DNA from: JAHBTB01 sp964451255
Lineage (GTDB): Bacteria > Armatimonadota > Fimbriimonadia > Fimbriimonadales > Fimbriimonadaceae
Assembly: GCA_964451255.1 (NCBI GenBank)
Contig: CAYVHL010000013.1
Span: 1-28,205 of the forward strand
Direction of reading: 5' to 3'
Length of the DNA stretch: 28,205 nt
Made by a program: the position numbers and the translations under genes. The notes beneath the pieces are model-generated. The model was given only the letters and a program-made list of their open reading frames with translations, did not search any database and had not been told where the DNA came from. The stretch's first letter is position 1; every line of letters begins with the position of its first letter. This document shows positions 1 through 7,530 of the stretch, piece after piece.

Positions 1-984
1 GAGAACCTCGACCCGATGGGCGTCCACACCGGCGACTCCATCGTCGTCGCCCCGTCCCAGACTCTGAGCGACATTGAATATCACATGTTGCGGACGGCTT
101 CTCTCAAGATCATCAGCGCGCTCAAAATCGAAGGCGGCTGTAACGTCCAGCTCGCCGTCAACCCCGACAGCTTCGATTACTACGTCATCGAGGTCAACCC
201 GAGAGTCTCCCGGTCATCGGCTCTAGCTTCCAAGGCGACGGGCTACCCCATCGCCCGTGTCGCAGCCAAGATCGCGGTCGGCAAGACCCTCGATGAGATT
301 GAGAACGCGGTCACCAAGACCACGAAGGCGTGCTTTGAGCCAGCACTGGACTATTGTGTGGTCAAGATCCCCCGCTGGCCCTTTGACAAGTTTGGAGGCG
401 GAGACCGGCGCCTGACGACCCAGATGAAAGCCACTGGCGAGGTCATGGCGATCGACCGGACGTTCGAGGCGGCATTGCTCAAGGCCGTCCGTGGATTGGA
501 GGTGAAGTGCAAAGACCTCCGTCACCCGCGATTCGCGCCGGAAGCATGCGACGACGACGCCTTGAGAGAAGCGATAACCAAGCCTACCGACGAGCGACTT
601 TGGGCCCTTGCCGAGGCCTTGCGCCGAGGGTGGAGCCTTGACGAGGTTTATCGTCACAGCCGCGTGGACCGGTGGTTCTTGCGCAAGATCCTTCGGATCA
701 TGGTTGTGACCGAGGAGCTTCGGCACTCTTCCTATGGTCGAAAGCGAAGGGAAGAGACCCAGGCGTCTGTCAATCGCGCCTTGTCCCTTGGTATCCCGGC
801 CAGGGCGGTTCGTGAGATACTCGGGCCCCTGGCCTCTGATCACGCCGAGGACATCGAGGCGAGCGAGCGCAGGAACGTCTACAAAATGGTCGACACCTGC
901 GCCGGAGAGTTCGAGTCTGCCACGCCCTACTACTACAGCACACTGGAAGACGAGGACGACCAGGTGTCCTCAGCTTTGGGCTGA
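1..984 (+). CDS. carB: Carbamoyl-phosphate synthase large chain, N-terminal half (split CarB), 5' partial
   Basis: CarB makes carbamoyl phosphate from bicarbonate, ATP and glutamine-derived ammonia for pyrimidine and arginine synthesis. The frame is open from base 1. It shows the carboxyphosphate-domain ATP-grasp end: the GVHTGDS motif, then VIEVNPRVSRSS, whose Glu and Asn match the metal-binding pair of the family, then KIPRWPFDKF and TTQMKATGEVMAI. The oligomerization domain follows and ends at the conserved MVDTCAGEFES..YYYST segment. By recall this corresponds to roughly residues 237-550 of the ~1070-residue E. coli enzyme. The protein then stops after an acidic tail, just where the second ATP-grasp half should begin. 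The next gene lies on the other strand, so the C-terminal half is not adjacent. Split CarB occurs in some archaea and Aquifex. I read this as a true split gene rather than a frameshift, because the stop falls at a domain border. Confidence 0.92.
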   Translation, partial: ENLDPMGVHTGDSIVVAPSQTLSDIEYHMLRTASLKIISALKIEGGCNVQLAVNPDSFDYYVIEVNPRVSRSSALASKATGYPIARVAAKIAVGKTLDEIENAVTKTTKACFEPALDYCVVKIPRWPFDKFGGGDRRLTTQMKATGEVMAIDRTFEAALLKAVRGLEVKCKDLRHPRFAPEACDDDALREAITKPTDERLWALAEALRRGWSLDEVYRHSRVDRWFLRKILRIMVVTEELRHSSYGRKRREETQASVNRALSLGIPARAVREILGPLASDHAEDIEASERRNVYKMVDTCAGEFESATPYYYSTLEDEDDQVSSALG

Positions 985-1024
985 GGGGCGGGCCATCAAA
1001 CAGGCTCTCCCAAGAGAAGCCAGG

Positions 1025-1663
1025 CTATTCCTTTCCGATCTTGGACGCGTACTCTTGCCGGAGTTTCTCGCTCTTGGCCATGGCACGGCGTTTGCGTCGG
1101 CGGATGCCCCACGGCAACTTGTTGTGGTCCATCGTGTAGTGGCCGATGGCCCAGTCATAGAACGGCAGGACGACGTTGAAGTTCGTGTCGTCGATCATGT
1201 GATGGGCATAGTGCCGCTTGTCAAACCAGTCGAAGAGATTCTTGGTCGGCGGGTACTTGTGATACCAACGTGGGCTTCCGTCGGCCTTGGGGAAGTGCAT
1301 GTGCCAATGCAAGAACTCGTACATCACGTAGTAGAGGGTCAGCGTCCCAGGAAAGACGAGCGCGACCGGTCCGAGCCAGAACCACAGCGCGATCGTGATC
1401 GGCGACGTGACGAGCATTGTCGCCGGCCACATGAGCGGTCCAAGGCTGATCGGGTTCTCGTGGTGGTCGGGGACCTTGTGGTAATCGTCCTCGCGATACT
1501 CCGGATGGTGCTGTAGCGCGTGCTTGTCGAATGCCGCGTAGAGCTTGCCGCCAAGGATTTTCTTCTGGGGCGTGTGCAGGATGTATTGGTGGAAAAGGCC
1601 CTCAATGACACTGGCAAAGACGACGCTGAAGAGGACGAGGGCAAGGACAGTAAACCAGATCAC
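1025..1663 (-). CDS. Fatty acid hydroxylase / sterol desaturase superfamily membrane protein
   Basis: Likely a di-iron integral membrane oxygenase that hydroxylates or desaturates a lipid. The histidine clusters of the superfamily are visible: HQYILH (about residues 25-30), HALQHH (48-53), HWHMH and HYAHH. They sit among hydrophobic segments, with a strong N-terminal membrane helix. At 212 residues it matches compact bacterial members. I chose the GTG at 1663 because a GAAAGGAAA Shine-Dalgarno-like stretch lies just upstream. The frame extends to a TTG at 1762 but without a comparable site. It is the last gene of the greA-secE-nusG strand, about 110 bp after nusG. The substrate cannot be read from sequence; carotenoid, sterol-like or fatty acyl substrates are all possible. 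Confidence 0.85.
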   Translation of the reverse strand: MIWFTVLALVLFSVVFASVIEGLFHQYILHTPQKKILGGKLYAAFDKHALQHHPEYREDDYHKVPDHHENPISLGPLMWPATMLVTSPITIALWFWLGPVALVFPGTLTLYYVMYEFLHWHMHFPKADGSPRWYHKYPPTKNLFDWFDKRHYAHHMIDDTNFNVVLPFYDWAIGHYTMDHNKLPWGIRRRKRRAMAKSEKLRQEYASKIGKE

Positions 1664-1774
1664 AGGGCGTTTCCTTTCGCGAGACTGTACCTTTAGCGGT
1701 TTGCCGCCAAGGTTATGGTTAGGTACGGTGGCCGCTGCCAGTTGGTCTCTCAAACGGGCCAATTGGCGGCGGGT

Positions 1775-2302
1775 TCAGTCCTTTTCGACCTGGTTGAACT
1801 CTAGTTCGACCGGGGTGTCCCGGCCAAAAATGGAGATCATTGCCTTCAACCTTTCCTTTTCTGGGTTGACTTCTTCCACCCTGCCCGTGTAGTCCAAGAA
1901 CGGGCCGTCGATGACGCGGATGATGTCGCCCTTGTCGAAGGCGACCTTGGGGGCTTCCTTCGACTTCTCCAGGTTGTTGAGGATCCGATTGACCTCGTAA
2001 TCCTCCATCGGGATGGGCTTGTTCCCGCTACTGACGAAACCAGTGACGCCGGACGTGCCTTTGACTAGCTTGAAGGTCTCGTCCGTCAAATTCATTTGCA
2101 CCAGGATATAGCCAGGGAAGACTTTTCGCTCGCGGGTCACGCGCTTCCCGGCCCGGGTGGCCGCTTCCTGTTCGGTGGGGATCAGGATGTCATAGAGGTC
2201 GAAGTTCCAAAACCCCTCGACCTGCGCGCGACGGGTCAGCAGGTCGCGGACCTTGTTCTCGTGGCCCGAGATCGTGTGGACGGCATACCAGGAACGTGCC
2301 AT
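1775..2302 (-). CDS. nusG: Transcription termination/antitermination protein NusG
   Basis: NusG binds the RNA polymerase clamp, supports processive elongation, and links to Rho and ribosomal S10. The 175-residue protein starts WYAVHTISGHENKV, the classic NGN opening. It continues with KVFPGYILVQM and the GVTGFVSS.NKPIPM segment, and ends with a KOW motif (KGDIIRVIDGPFLDYTGRVEEV). Length and domain order are normal. The start ATG follows the secE stop by 9 bp, with AGGTGA as ribosome site overlapping that stop, so the two are very likely co-translated. In most bacteria rplK and rplA follow nusG; here a membrane oxygenase gene follows instead. Confidence 0.97.
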   Translation of the reverse strand: MARSWYAVHTISGHENKVRDLLTRRAQVEGFWNFDLYDILIPTEQEAATRAGKRVTRERKVFPGYILVQMNLTDETFKLVKGTSGVTGFVSSGNKPIPMEDYEVNRILNNLEKSKEAPKVAFDKGDIIRVIDGPFLDYTGRVEEVNPEKERLKAMISIFGRDTPVELEFNQVEKD

Positions 2303-2311
2303 GTCGTTGGT

Positions 2312-2551
2312 TCACCTGCCCCCCGAGACGATCAGCTTGACCAACACGTCGACGACGACGGAAAATACAAGCAACATCACGGCGACGAGTCCGCAAACGC
2401 CGATGACGACGCCGGTCAACCGCCACGCCTCGTTATGGCGTGGCCATGTGACGTGCTTCATCTCGAGTTTGACGTCGCGGAAGAAGCCGCGCGGGCCCTT
2501 CTTTGAGGACGGCAACGGTACGCTACCGGTCGCTTTCTTGCCTTGGTCCAT
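2312..2551 (-). CDS. secE: Preprotein translocase subunit SecE
   Basis: SecE clamps SecY in the protein-conducting channel of the inner membrane. The 79-residue product has the family form: a charged N-terminal tail, the amphipathic stretch FFRDVKLEMKHVTWPR containing the conserved V-x-W-P element, and one C-terminal transmembrane helix (about residues 48-72). An in-frame stop lies just upstream of this ATG, so it is the first possible ATG start. No good Shine-Dalgarno sits directly before the ATG. A short reading frame that does have one overlaps the start (2523-2591). It sits directly before nusG, the usual order. Confidence 0.95.
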   Translation of the reverse strand: MDQGKKATGSVPLPSSKKGPRGFFRDVKLEMKHVTWPRHNEAWRLTGVVIGVCGLVAVMLLVFSVVVDVLVKLIVSGGR

Positions 2552-2591
2552 TGGTCAGTTCGCGGTCGCCTGCCCCTGTAGGGACAAACAC
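2523..2591 (-). CDS. Possible 22-codon upstream ORF overlapping the secE start
   Basis: A GTG at 2591 is preceded, 9 nt upstream, by AAAAGGAG (2601-2608), the best Shine-Dalgarno in this gap. The frame runs 22 codons and stops inside secE, overlapping its first 29 bases. secE itself lacks a clear ribosome site, so this could be a translated leader that couples ribosomes onto secE. The peptide resembles no protein I know. It may equally be chance in a GC-rich leader. Confidence 0.25.
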   Translation of the reverse strand: MFVPTGAGDRELTNGPRQESDR

Positions 2592-2672
2592 TTTATCCGG
2601 CTCCTTTTATGGGGGGATGGCAAAGGATACCACCCAGTCAATGGTGTCATGGCCCGGTTCTAGGCCCGGAAA

Positions 2673-3197
2673 TCACTTCTTTATCGCATCGACGCGGTAC
2701 TTGATCAGACCGGCAGGAGCGTCGAACTCGACCGTCTGGCCGACCTTCGCTCCGGAGAGCGCCTCACCCATCGGCGATTCCTCGCTGATGAGGTCCAGTT
2801 CCGCGTTGGCTTCCACACTCGCGACGATGCGCACTTCAAAGCTGATCTCTCGGTCGATGTCCGTCACTGCGACAAGCGATCCGACTCCGACATGGTCGGT
2901 CGAGATGTCGGCGTCGCTCAAGACGGTGGCTCCGGAGAGGATCGTCTTCAACTCCGAGATGCGGGACTCGACGATCGCCTGTTCGACCTTCACCTCGTCC
3001 AACTCGTTGTTGTCCTCGCTGAACTCGCCGTGGTCCTTGCTGTCGCGGATTCGCTCCGCGATCTCAGCCCGTTTGACGATGGTGAGTCGCGTCAATTCCG
3101 CCTTCAGGCGGTTCATGCCGTCTTGTGTCAGCAATACTGGTTCTGACTGGTCGATGTCGAGCTCTTCCATCCCTGTCGCCTCGGCGGTGATTGTCAC
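2673..3197 (-). CDS. greA: Transcription elongation factor GreA
   Basis: GreA enters the RNA polymerase secondary channel and stimulates cleavage of backtracked RNA. The 174-residue protein has the N-terminal coiled coil with the acidic tip (DSKDHGEFSEDNNELDEVK; the D..E pair at the tip is catalytic in the family). The C-terminal FKBP-like domain follows, with SPMGEALSGAKVGQTVEF. There are about 20 extra residues before the usual start region (PVLLTQDGMNRLKAEL). The GTG at 3197 is favoured, with GAGGG just upstream. A TATAAT box lies 20 nt before it. It is upstream of and codirectional with secE, across a 121 bp gap, so it may have its own transcript or lead the unit. Confidence 0.94.
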   Translation of the reverse strand: MTITAEATGMEELDIDQSEPVLLTQDGMNRLKAELTRLTIVKRAEIAERIRDSKDHGEFSEDNNELDEVKVEQAIVESRISELKTILSGATVLSDADISTDHVGVGSLVAVTDIDREISFEVRIVASVEANAELDLISEESPMGEALSGAKVGQTVEFDAPAGLIKYRVDAIKK

Positions 3198-3217
3198 GGC
3201 CCTCTGAGGGAGTCGCT

Positions 3218-3223
3218 ATTATA
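3218..3223 (-). promoter_or_regulatory. TATAAT -10 box for greA
   Basis: A perfect TATAAT on the minus strand lies 20 nt upstream of the greA GTG. No convincing -35 hexamer is seen 17 nt further upstream. A small CCCTC/GAGGG inverted repeat lies in the leader just before the start. Confidence 0.5.
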
Positions 3224-3333
3224 ACTCCGGTCCCCGGGGACCCCAGGACTCCTCCGCTGTGTAACGTTTTTTTCGTGCCGATAGTTTCGGCACGTTGTCA
3301 TCCGATCGCCAGGGTGAATTTAGTAGCGGCTGG

Positions 3334-3339
3334 TATCTT
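3334..3339 (+). promoter_or_regulatory. Leaderless-type -10 box (TATCTT) for the lipoprotein gene
   Basis: TATCTT is followed by exactly 6 nt (GCTCCC) and then the ATG at 3346. With standard -10 geometry the transcript would begin at or next to the A of the start codon. No Shine-Dalgarno is present. Confidence 0.55.
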
Positions 3340-3345
3340 GCTCCC

Positions 3346-4086
3346 ATGCGGCGGGCACTGGCCCTATCGACCCTTGTCCTGCTTGCCTCGTCGTGCCTCT
3401 CCCAGACAGGCGCCGGCAAGGGTGGCCAGACCGTCGATCCCTATGCGGTGCCGCCGGACGCTTTCGTGACCGTGCGCCGAGACGCCAACGGCGCCGATAT
3501 TGTCGACATCAAGATGCGTAAGGTGGGCTACCCGCTCGACCTGCTCAGAAAGGCCTGTGAAGCCTTCGGCCCCCAGACCGGCAGCGAGGTGCGCGGGCTC
3601 TACGTCTACGAGGCGGCGATCAACGGAAAGGAAGGCAACGTCGCCTCAACCGCATCATTTGGCTGCAACAACCTCGTCGACCCGGGTCGAGGCGAGATCA
3701 ACCTGGACGCCGTGGTCAAATCGTTCTTAGGTGCCCCCGACCCGTGGACGGTCAAGTCGTTCTTGGTCGTCTTCGCGGATGAGACCCCGACAAACCAGAC
3801 GATCAAATCGGTGCGCAAAGGGAGTGTCCGGCTCGAAGCCCAGGCGAATCCAGGTCAACCAGGTGTCGAGTACCGCATTTTGACACTGACCCAAGACCCG
3901 GACGATGTCCAGATTCCCAGAAACGTCGCCCACAAGGAGGCGACGCCGTCTTCCACACCCCCCGCCAGCAAGAAGCTCAACCCCCTGATCGTCCCCTTAC
4001 TGTCGATCGGCGCCTTGGGCGCCGCCGTGCTGGTCTATTTCGGCCTACGAAAAGAGAAGTCCAAGTCAACCGGCTCGAACAGTTAG
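3346..4086 (+). CDS. Putative lipoprotein with C-terminal membrane anchor, function unknown
   Basis: I do not recognise the family. The 246-residue protein begins with a lipoprotein signal peptide (two Arg, a hydrophobic core and the lipobox A-S-S-C with the lipidated Cys at residue 17). A roughly 190-residue extracytoplasmic region follows, then a Ser/Thr/Pro-rich linker. One transmembrane helix sits near the C-terminus (about 214-234), before a Lys/Ser tail. An N-terminal lipid anchor combined with a C-terminal helix is unusual. Two further Cys occur in the middle (AFG..KAC and FGCNN regions). The ATG at 3346 is chosen over a longer frame because the signal peptide starts there and a -10 box lies 6 nt upstream. 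It is followed by pilT1 with an AGGAGG directly after its stop, so a role in pilus assembly is plausible but is only inference. Confidence 0.8.
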   Translation: MRRALALSTLVLLASSCLSQTGAGKGGQTVDPYAVPPDAFVTVRRDANGADIVDIKMRKVGYPLDLLRKACEAFGPQTGSEVRGLYVYEAAINGKEGNVASTASFGCNNLVDPGRGEINLDAVVKSFLGAPDPWTVKSFLVVFADETPTNQTIKSVRKGSVRLEAQANPGQPGVEYRILTLTQDPDDVQIPRNVAHKEATPSSTPPASKKLNPLIVPLLSIGALGAAVLVYFGLRKEKSKSTGSNS

Positions 4087-4160
4087 GAGGTGGGTGGTCA
4101 TTGGTATACTTGGACGGCTCCAAGGGGAACCCGGAGCTGACCAGTCGACAAGGCCCGCTC

Positions 4161-5240
4161 ATGCAAGACGCTTCCGCCATCAAGATTCAAGACATGATCC
4201 TTGCCGGATTTGAAGTCACTGCCTCCGACGTGATGATCAAAGCTGGCAACAAGCCCAAGATGAAGCAACACAGCTTTGTCCGCGATCTGCCGGGCGAGTG
4301 GCCTGTGCTCGACGCCGAGGACGTCAAACGGCTCTTGTACACCGTCATGTCCGAGCGCCAGAAGAGGCACTACGAGGACCACAACGAAATGGACCTTGCC
4401 TTTGTGATCGAAGGCAAGTGCCGGATCCGAACGAACATTTATAGCCAGCGCGGCACCATGGCTGCGGTCATGCGGATCATTCCGACCCTCATTCGGACCC
4501 TGGATGACCTCGGGCTCCCGCCTTCGCTCGCGGAGATCACTAAGAGCCGTCAGGGCCTCGCCCTGGTAACCGGCCCGACCGGTTGCGGCAAGACCACGAC
4601 GCTGGCGTCGCTCATCGACATCATCAACGAGCAACGCCGCTGCCACATCGTCACGATCGAAGACCCGCTTGAGGTGGAGCACTTTGACAAGAACAGCTAC
4701 GTCAGCCAGCGCGAGGTCGGCATCGACACAGCCGACTTCTATCCCGCCATGCGCGCGGTCGTCCGTGAAGCTCCTGACGTGATCCTGATCGGTGAGATGC
4801 GCGACACGACCACTATGCACGTCGCCCTCCAGGCCGGCGAGACGGGCCACCTCGTCTTCTCAACCGTCCACACGTCGAGCGCCTATGAGACGCTGGACCG
4901 TATCGTGAACATGTTCCCGCCGCACGAAAAGATCCACTTGTGCCAACGCCTGGCGAACTCCCTGCGGGCCATCGTCGCGCAAAAACTCGTCCCGCGAGCC
5001 GACGGAAAGGGCCGAGTCGTCGTCGCGGAGATCCTCATCTGCACCCCGACGGTCAGCAAAGCGATCGAGGACGGCCACTTCGGCGACCTCTACCACCTGA
5101 TGAACGAGGGTGGGTTCTGGGGGATGCAGACGATGAACCAGGGACTGGCCCGCTATGTCAAAGCCGGGATCATCAGTGAGGAGACGGCCCTGAACTACGC
5201 CGGCATAGTTTCGGAGCTCAAGCAGATGCTCCGCAGGTAA
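4161..5240 (+). CDS. pilT: Type IV pilus retraction ATPase-like protein, PilT paralogue 1
   Basis: PilT-family hexameric ATPases power pilus retraction at the inner face of the cytoplasmic membrane. This 360-residue copy has Walker A GPTGCGKT (138-145), the Asp box IVTIEDP, Walker B LIGEMRD and the His box HLVFSTVH. It differs from its two neighbours: Walker A carries Cys where Ser is usual, and the C-terminal AIRNLIRE-type motif needed for retraction in Pseudomonas PilT is replaced by TVSKAIEDG. A PilU-like or specialised role is possible. The ATG at 4161 is chosen because homology begins soon after. A TTG at 4101 is also in frame, 10 nt after AGGAGG, but a TATACT box (4105-4110) overlaps that extension. 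pilT2 follows 12 bp downstream. Confidence 0.93.
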   Translation: MQDASAIKIQDMILAGFEVTASDVMIKAGNKPKMKQHSFVRDLPGEWPVLDAEDVKRLLYTVMSERQKRHYEDHNEMDLAFVIEGKCRIRTNIYSQRGTMAAVMRIIPTLIRTLDDLGLPPSLAEITKSRQGLALVTGPTGCGKTTTLASLIDIINEQRRCHIVTIEDPLEVEHFDKNSYVSQREVGIDTADFYPAMRAVVREAPDVILIGEMRDTTTMHVALQAGETGHLVFSTVHTSSAYETLDRIVNMFPPHEKIHLCQRLANSLRAIVAQKLVPRADGKGRVVVAEILICTPTVSKAIEDGHFGDLYHLMNEGGFWGMQTMNQGLARYVKAGIISEETALNYAGIVSELKQMLRR

Positions 5241-5252
5241 AGAGAGACCCGT

Positions 5253-6347
5253 ATGCAACACGTCCTCGACGAACTCTTGAAAGAGGTTGTGGCGGTCGAC
5301 GCCAGCGACCTGCACATCAAGGCGGGGAACGCCCCGATGATGCGCGTCAGAGGGGATCTGAAACGGCTGGATCGGCCGCCCTTGACCGAGGACGAAACCC
5401 AAAAGTTGTTTCTTGGCATCCTCAACGAGGAGCGCAAGCAGAAGCTCTACTCATACAAGGAGCTCGACCTGAGCTACGCCGTCCCGGGCCTGGCGCGCTT
5501 CCGCGTGAACATGTATTGGCAGCGGGGCAGGATCGGCGGGGTGTTCCGCTTGATCCCCTACCGCATCCGGACCATCGACGAGCTTCGCCTGCCCGAGGTG
5601 ACGAAGTCCATAGCGATGGCGCCACGAGGCTTGGTGCTCGTGACGGGCCCAACCGGCTCAGGGAAATCGACTTCGCTGGCGGCGATGATCAACCATATTA
5701 ACGTCGAGTCCCGCAAGCACATCATGACGATCGAAGACCCGATCGAATACGTGCACGAGGACAAGACGAGCATCATCAACCAGCGCGAGCTCGGTACGGA
5801 CACCCACACCTTCACCGACGCCCTGCGCCACGTCATGCGACAAAACCCGGACGTGATCCTCGTCGGCGAGATGCGCGACCTAGAGACCATCCAACTCGCC
5901 ATAACCGCCGCCGAGACTGGCCACTTGGTCTTCTCGACGCTCCACACAGTGGACGCCGCTCAGACGATCGACCGAATCGTCGACGTGTTCGAGCCGGACC
6001 AACAGGCGCAGATCAGGACACAACTCGGTGTCACATTGCTGGCCATCGTCAGCCAGACACTTTTGCCCACGAAGGAGGGTTCGGGGCGGGTCGCGGCGTT
6101 TGAAGTGTTGGTCGCCACCCCGTCGATCCGCACGTTGATCCGCGAAGGCAAGACGCACCAGATGTACATGGACATCCAGACCGGCCAAGAACACGGGATG
6201 CAGACCCTTGACGGGTGCCTGCTCCAACTTCTGCGCGATAAGGTCATCGACTACGAACACGCGCTCACAAAGAGCTCTAACACGGCGGAGTTCCACCGGC
6301 GCGCGCTCAAAGACGGGCTTACCGAGGAGACGACCCTTGCACATTGA
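5253..6347 (+). CDS. pilT: Type IV pilus retraction ATPase PilT, paralogue 2
   Basis: This is the most canonical of the three copies, at 364 residues. The N-terminal PAS-like domain contains the ASDLHIKAGN motif typical of PilT. The RecA-like domain has Walker A GPTGSGKS (132-139), the Asp box IMTIEDPIEYVH, Walker B LVGEMRD and the His box HLVFSTLHTVDAAQ. A SIRTLIREGKTHQM segment matches the AIRNLIRE element. The start ATG lies 12 bp after pilT1 with a purine-rich GAGAGA upstream. Its last codons overlap the start of pilT3 by 11 bp. It is expected to be a cytoplasmic hexamer docking on PilC, which is not encoded here. Confidence 0.96.
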   Translation: MQHVLDELLKEVVAVDASDLHIKAGNAPMMRVRGDLKRLDRPPLTEDETQKLFLGILNEERKQKLYSYKELDLSYAVPGLARFRVNMYWQRGRIGGVFRLIPYRIRTIDELRLPEVTKSIAMAPRGLVLVTGPTGSGKSTSLAAMINHINVESRKHIMTIEDPIEYVHEDKTSIINQRELGTDTHTFTDALRHVMRQNPDVILVGEMRDLETIQLAITAAETGHLVFSTLHTVDAAQTIDRIVDVFEPDQQAQIRTQLGVTLLAIVSQTLLPTKEGSGRVAAFEVLVATPSIRTLIREGKTHQMYMDIQTGQEHGMQTLDGCLLQLLRDKVIDYEHALTKSSNTAEFHRRALKDGLTEETTLAH

Positions 6348-7530
6348 AGCATTGCTCCGCCGGACTGTCGACATGGACGGTTCGGACCTGCACATCAAGA
6401 CCGACACAGGCAAAGTCTACGTCCGGGTCTATGGCGACTTGCAACCGTTGGACGACGTGCCGCCCTTCTCCGACGAAGAGTTCCGAGAATCCGTCAAGGT
6501 GCTCTTGCGCAAGGATCAAATCGAGAAGTTCGACCGAGACATGGAACTTGATTTCGCCTACGAGGTCGTCGGTGTCTCGCGCTTCCGTGGCAACTTGTTC
6601 CAACAACGCAACCACGCCCAGGCCGTCTTCCGCGTGATCCCCTATGAGATCCGCAAGATGGAAGACCTGCACCTTCCAGAGGCGTGCTACGACTTCATCG
6701 AACGCCCTCGCGGCCTGGTCCTCGTCACTGGCCCGGCTGGTTCAGGCAAGTCCACGACCCTCGCGGCAATGGTCGACCGTATCAACCGGACACAGCATTG
6801 CCATATCGTCACGGTCGAAGACCCGATCGAGTTTGTCCACGACGATCATGTCGCGCTCATCAACCAGCGCGAACTCGACTACGACACCCTGAGTTTTGCT
6901 AACGCTCTCAAGTACGTCCTGCGACAGGATCCGGACGTCATCCTTGTCGGTGAGATGCGCGACTTGGAGACGATCCACCTGGCGATCACCGCGGCAGAGA
7001 CAGGTCACTTGGTCTTCGCAACTCTTCACACCGTCGACGCCCTCCAGACGGTGGACCGGATCGTCGACGTATTTCCGCAGCACCAACAACAGCAGATCCG
7101 GATGCAACTCTCGGTCAACCTATTAGGTGTTGTCAGCCAGACCTTGCTCAAGCGGAAGGACGGTCGAGGGCGCATAGCGACTTTCGAGGTCCTCTATGCG
7201 ACATCCGCTGTCCGCAACCTGATTCGGGAGAACAAGACCTATCAGATCGGCTCGATCATCCAGACCGGTGCCAGGCAAAAGATGCACACGCTCGACCAAT
7301 ACATGGCGAAGCTAGTCGAAGGCGGCCTTGTGGAAGTGGCCGAAGCCAAGGCGAAGGCAAAGGACTTGGGCGAGTTCACGCGCATTTTGGAAACCGGCAC
7401 CGGGCAAGTGGCACCGACTGGCGCTTCCTCGTCTGGGCAGCCTCCGGCCAACGCCTCCGAACCACCTGCCGCACCACCTTCTTCAGGGGTCAAGGGACAA
7501 CCTTGGCGACAGCAGGTCAAGCGTGACTGA
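6337..7530 (+). CDS. pilT: Type IV pilus retraction ATPase PilT, paralogue 3
   Basis: This is the third tandem PilT, 397 residues. It has GSDLHIKTDTG at the N-terminus, Walker A GPAGSGKS (132-139), Asp box IVTVEDPIEFVH, Walker B LVGEMRD, His box HLVFATLHTVDALQ and a near-perfect AVRNLIRENKTYQ. It differs by a low-complexity Pro/Ala/Ser tail of about 45 residues, which could bind a partner. The start is a TTG at 6337 preceded by GAGGAG at 7 nt. This frame also opens further upstream, but those codons lie inside pilT2 and lack PilT homology. It overlaps pilT2 by 11 bp and metX by 8 bp, so translation is probably coupled along the operon. Confidence 0.94.
   Translation: MHIEALLRRTVDMDGSDLHIKTDTGKVYVRVYGDLQPLDDVPPFSDEEFRESVKVLLRKDQIEKFDRDMELDFAYEVVGVSRFRGNLFQQRNHAQAVFRVIPYEIRKMEDLHLPEACYDFIERPRGLVLVTGPAGSGKSTTLAAMVDRINRTQHCHIVTVEDPIEFVHDDHVALINQRELDYDTLSFANALKYVLRQDPDVILVGEMRDLETIHLAITAAETGHLVFATLHTVDALQTVDRIVDVFPQHQQQQIRMQLSVNLLGVVSQTLLKRKDGRGRIATFEVLYATSAVRNLIRENKTYQIGSIIQTGARQKMHTLDQYMAKLVEGGLVEVAEAKAKAKDLGEFTRILETGTGQVAPTGASSSGQPPANASEPPAAPPSSGVKGQPWRQQVKRD

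Noticed and set aside
223..843. 206-codon open frame antisense to carB
   Set aside because: It lies fully inside a well-conserved gene in a GC-rich genome, and its translation shows no family features.
960..1024. Frameshift or nonsense mutation truncating carB
   Set aside because: No CarB C-terminal homology appears in any frame after the stop, and the break is at a domain border.
734..1516. 260-codon plus-strand frame spanning the end of carB and the hydroxylase
   Set aside because: It runs across two real genes; the translation is Arg/Asp-rich shadow sequence.
2552..2672. tRNA-Trp or rpmG (L33), often found upstream of secE
   Set aside because: No cloverleaf and no L33 motif could be found in the 121 bp gap.
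4098..4850. 250-codon antisense frame in pilT1, with similar ones in pilT2 and pilT3
   Set aside because: They recur at the same relative place in all three paralogues because they mirror the same codons on the other strand.
6208..6336. Upstream extension of pilT3
   Set aside because: It lies inside pilT2, lacks PilT homology, and the TTG at 6337 has GAGGAG at good spacing.
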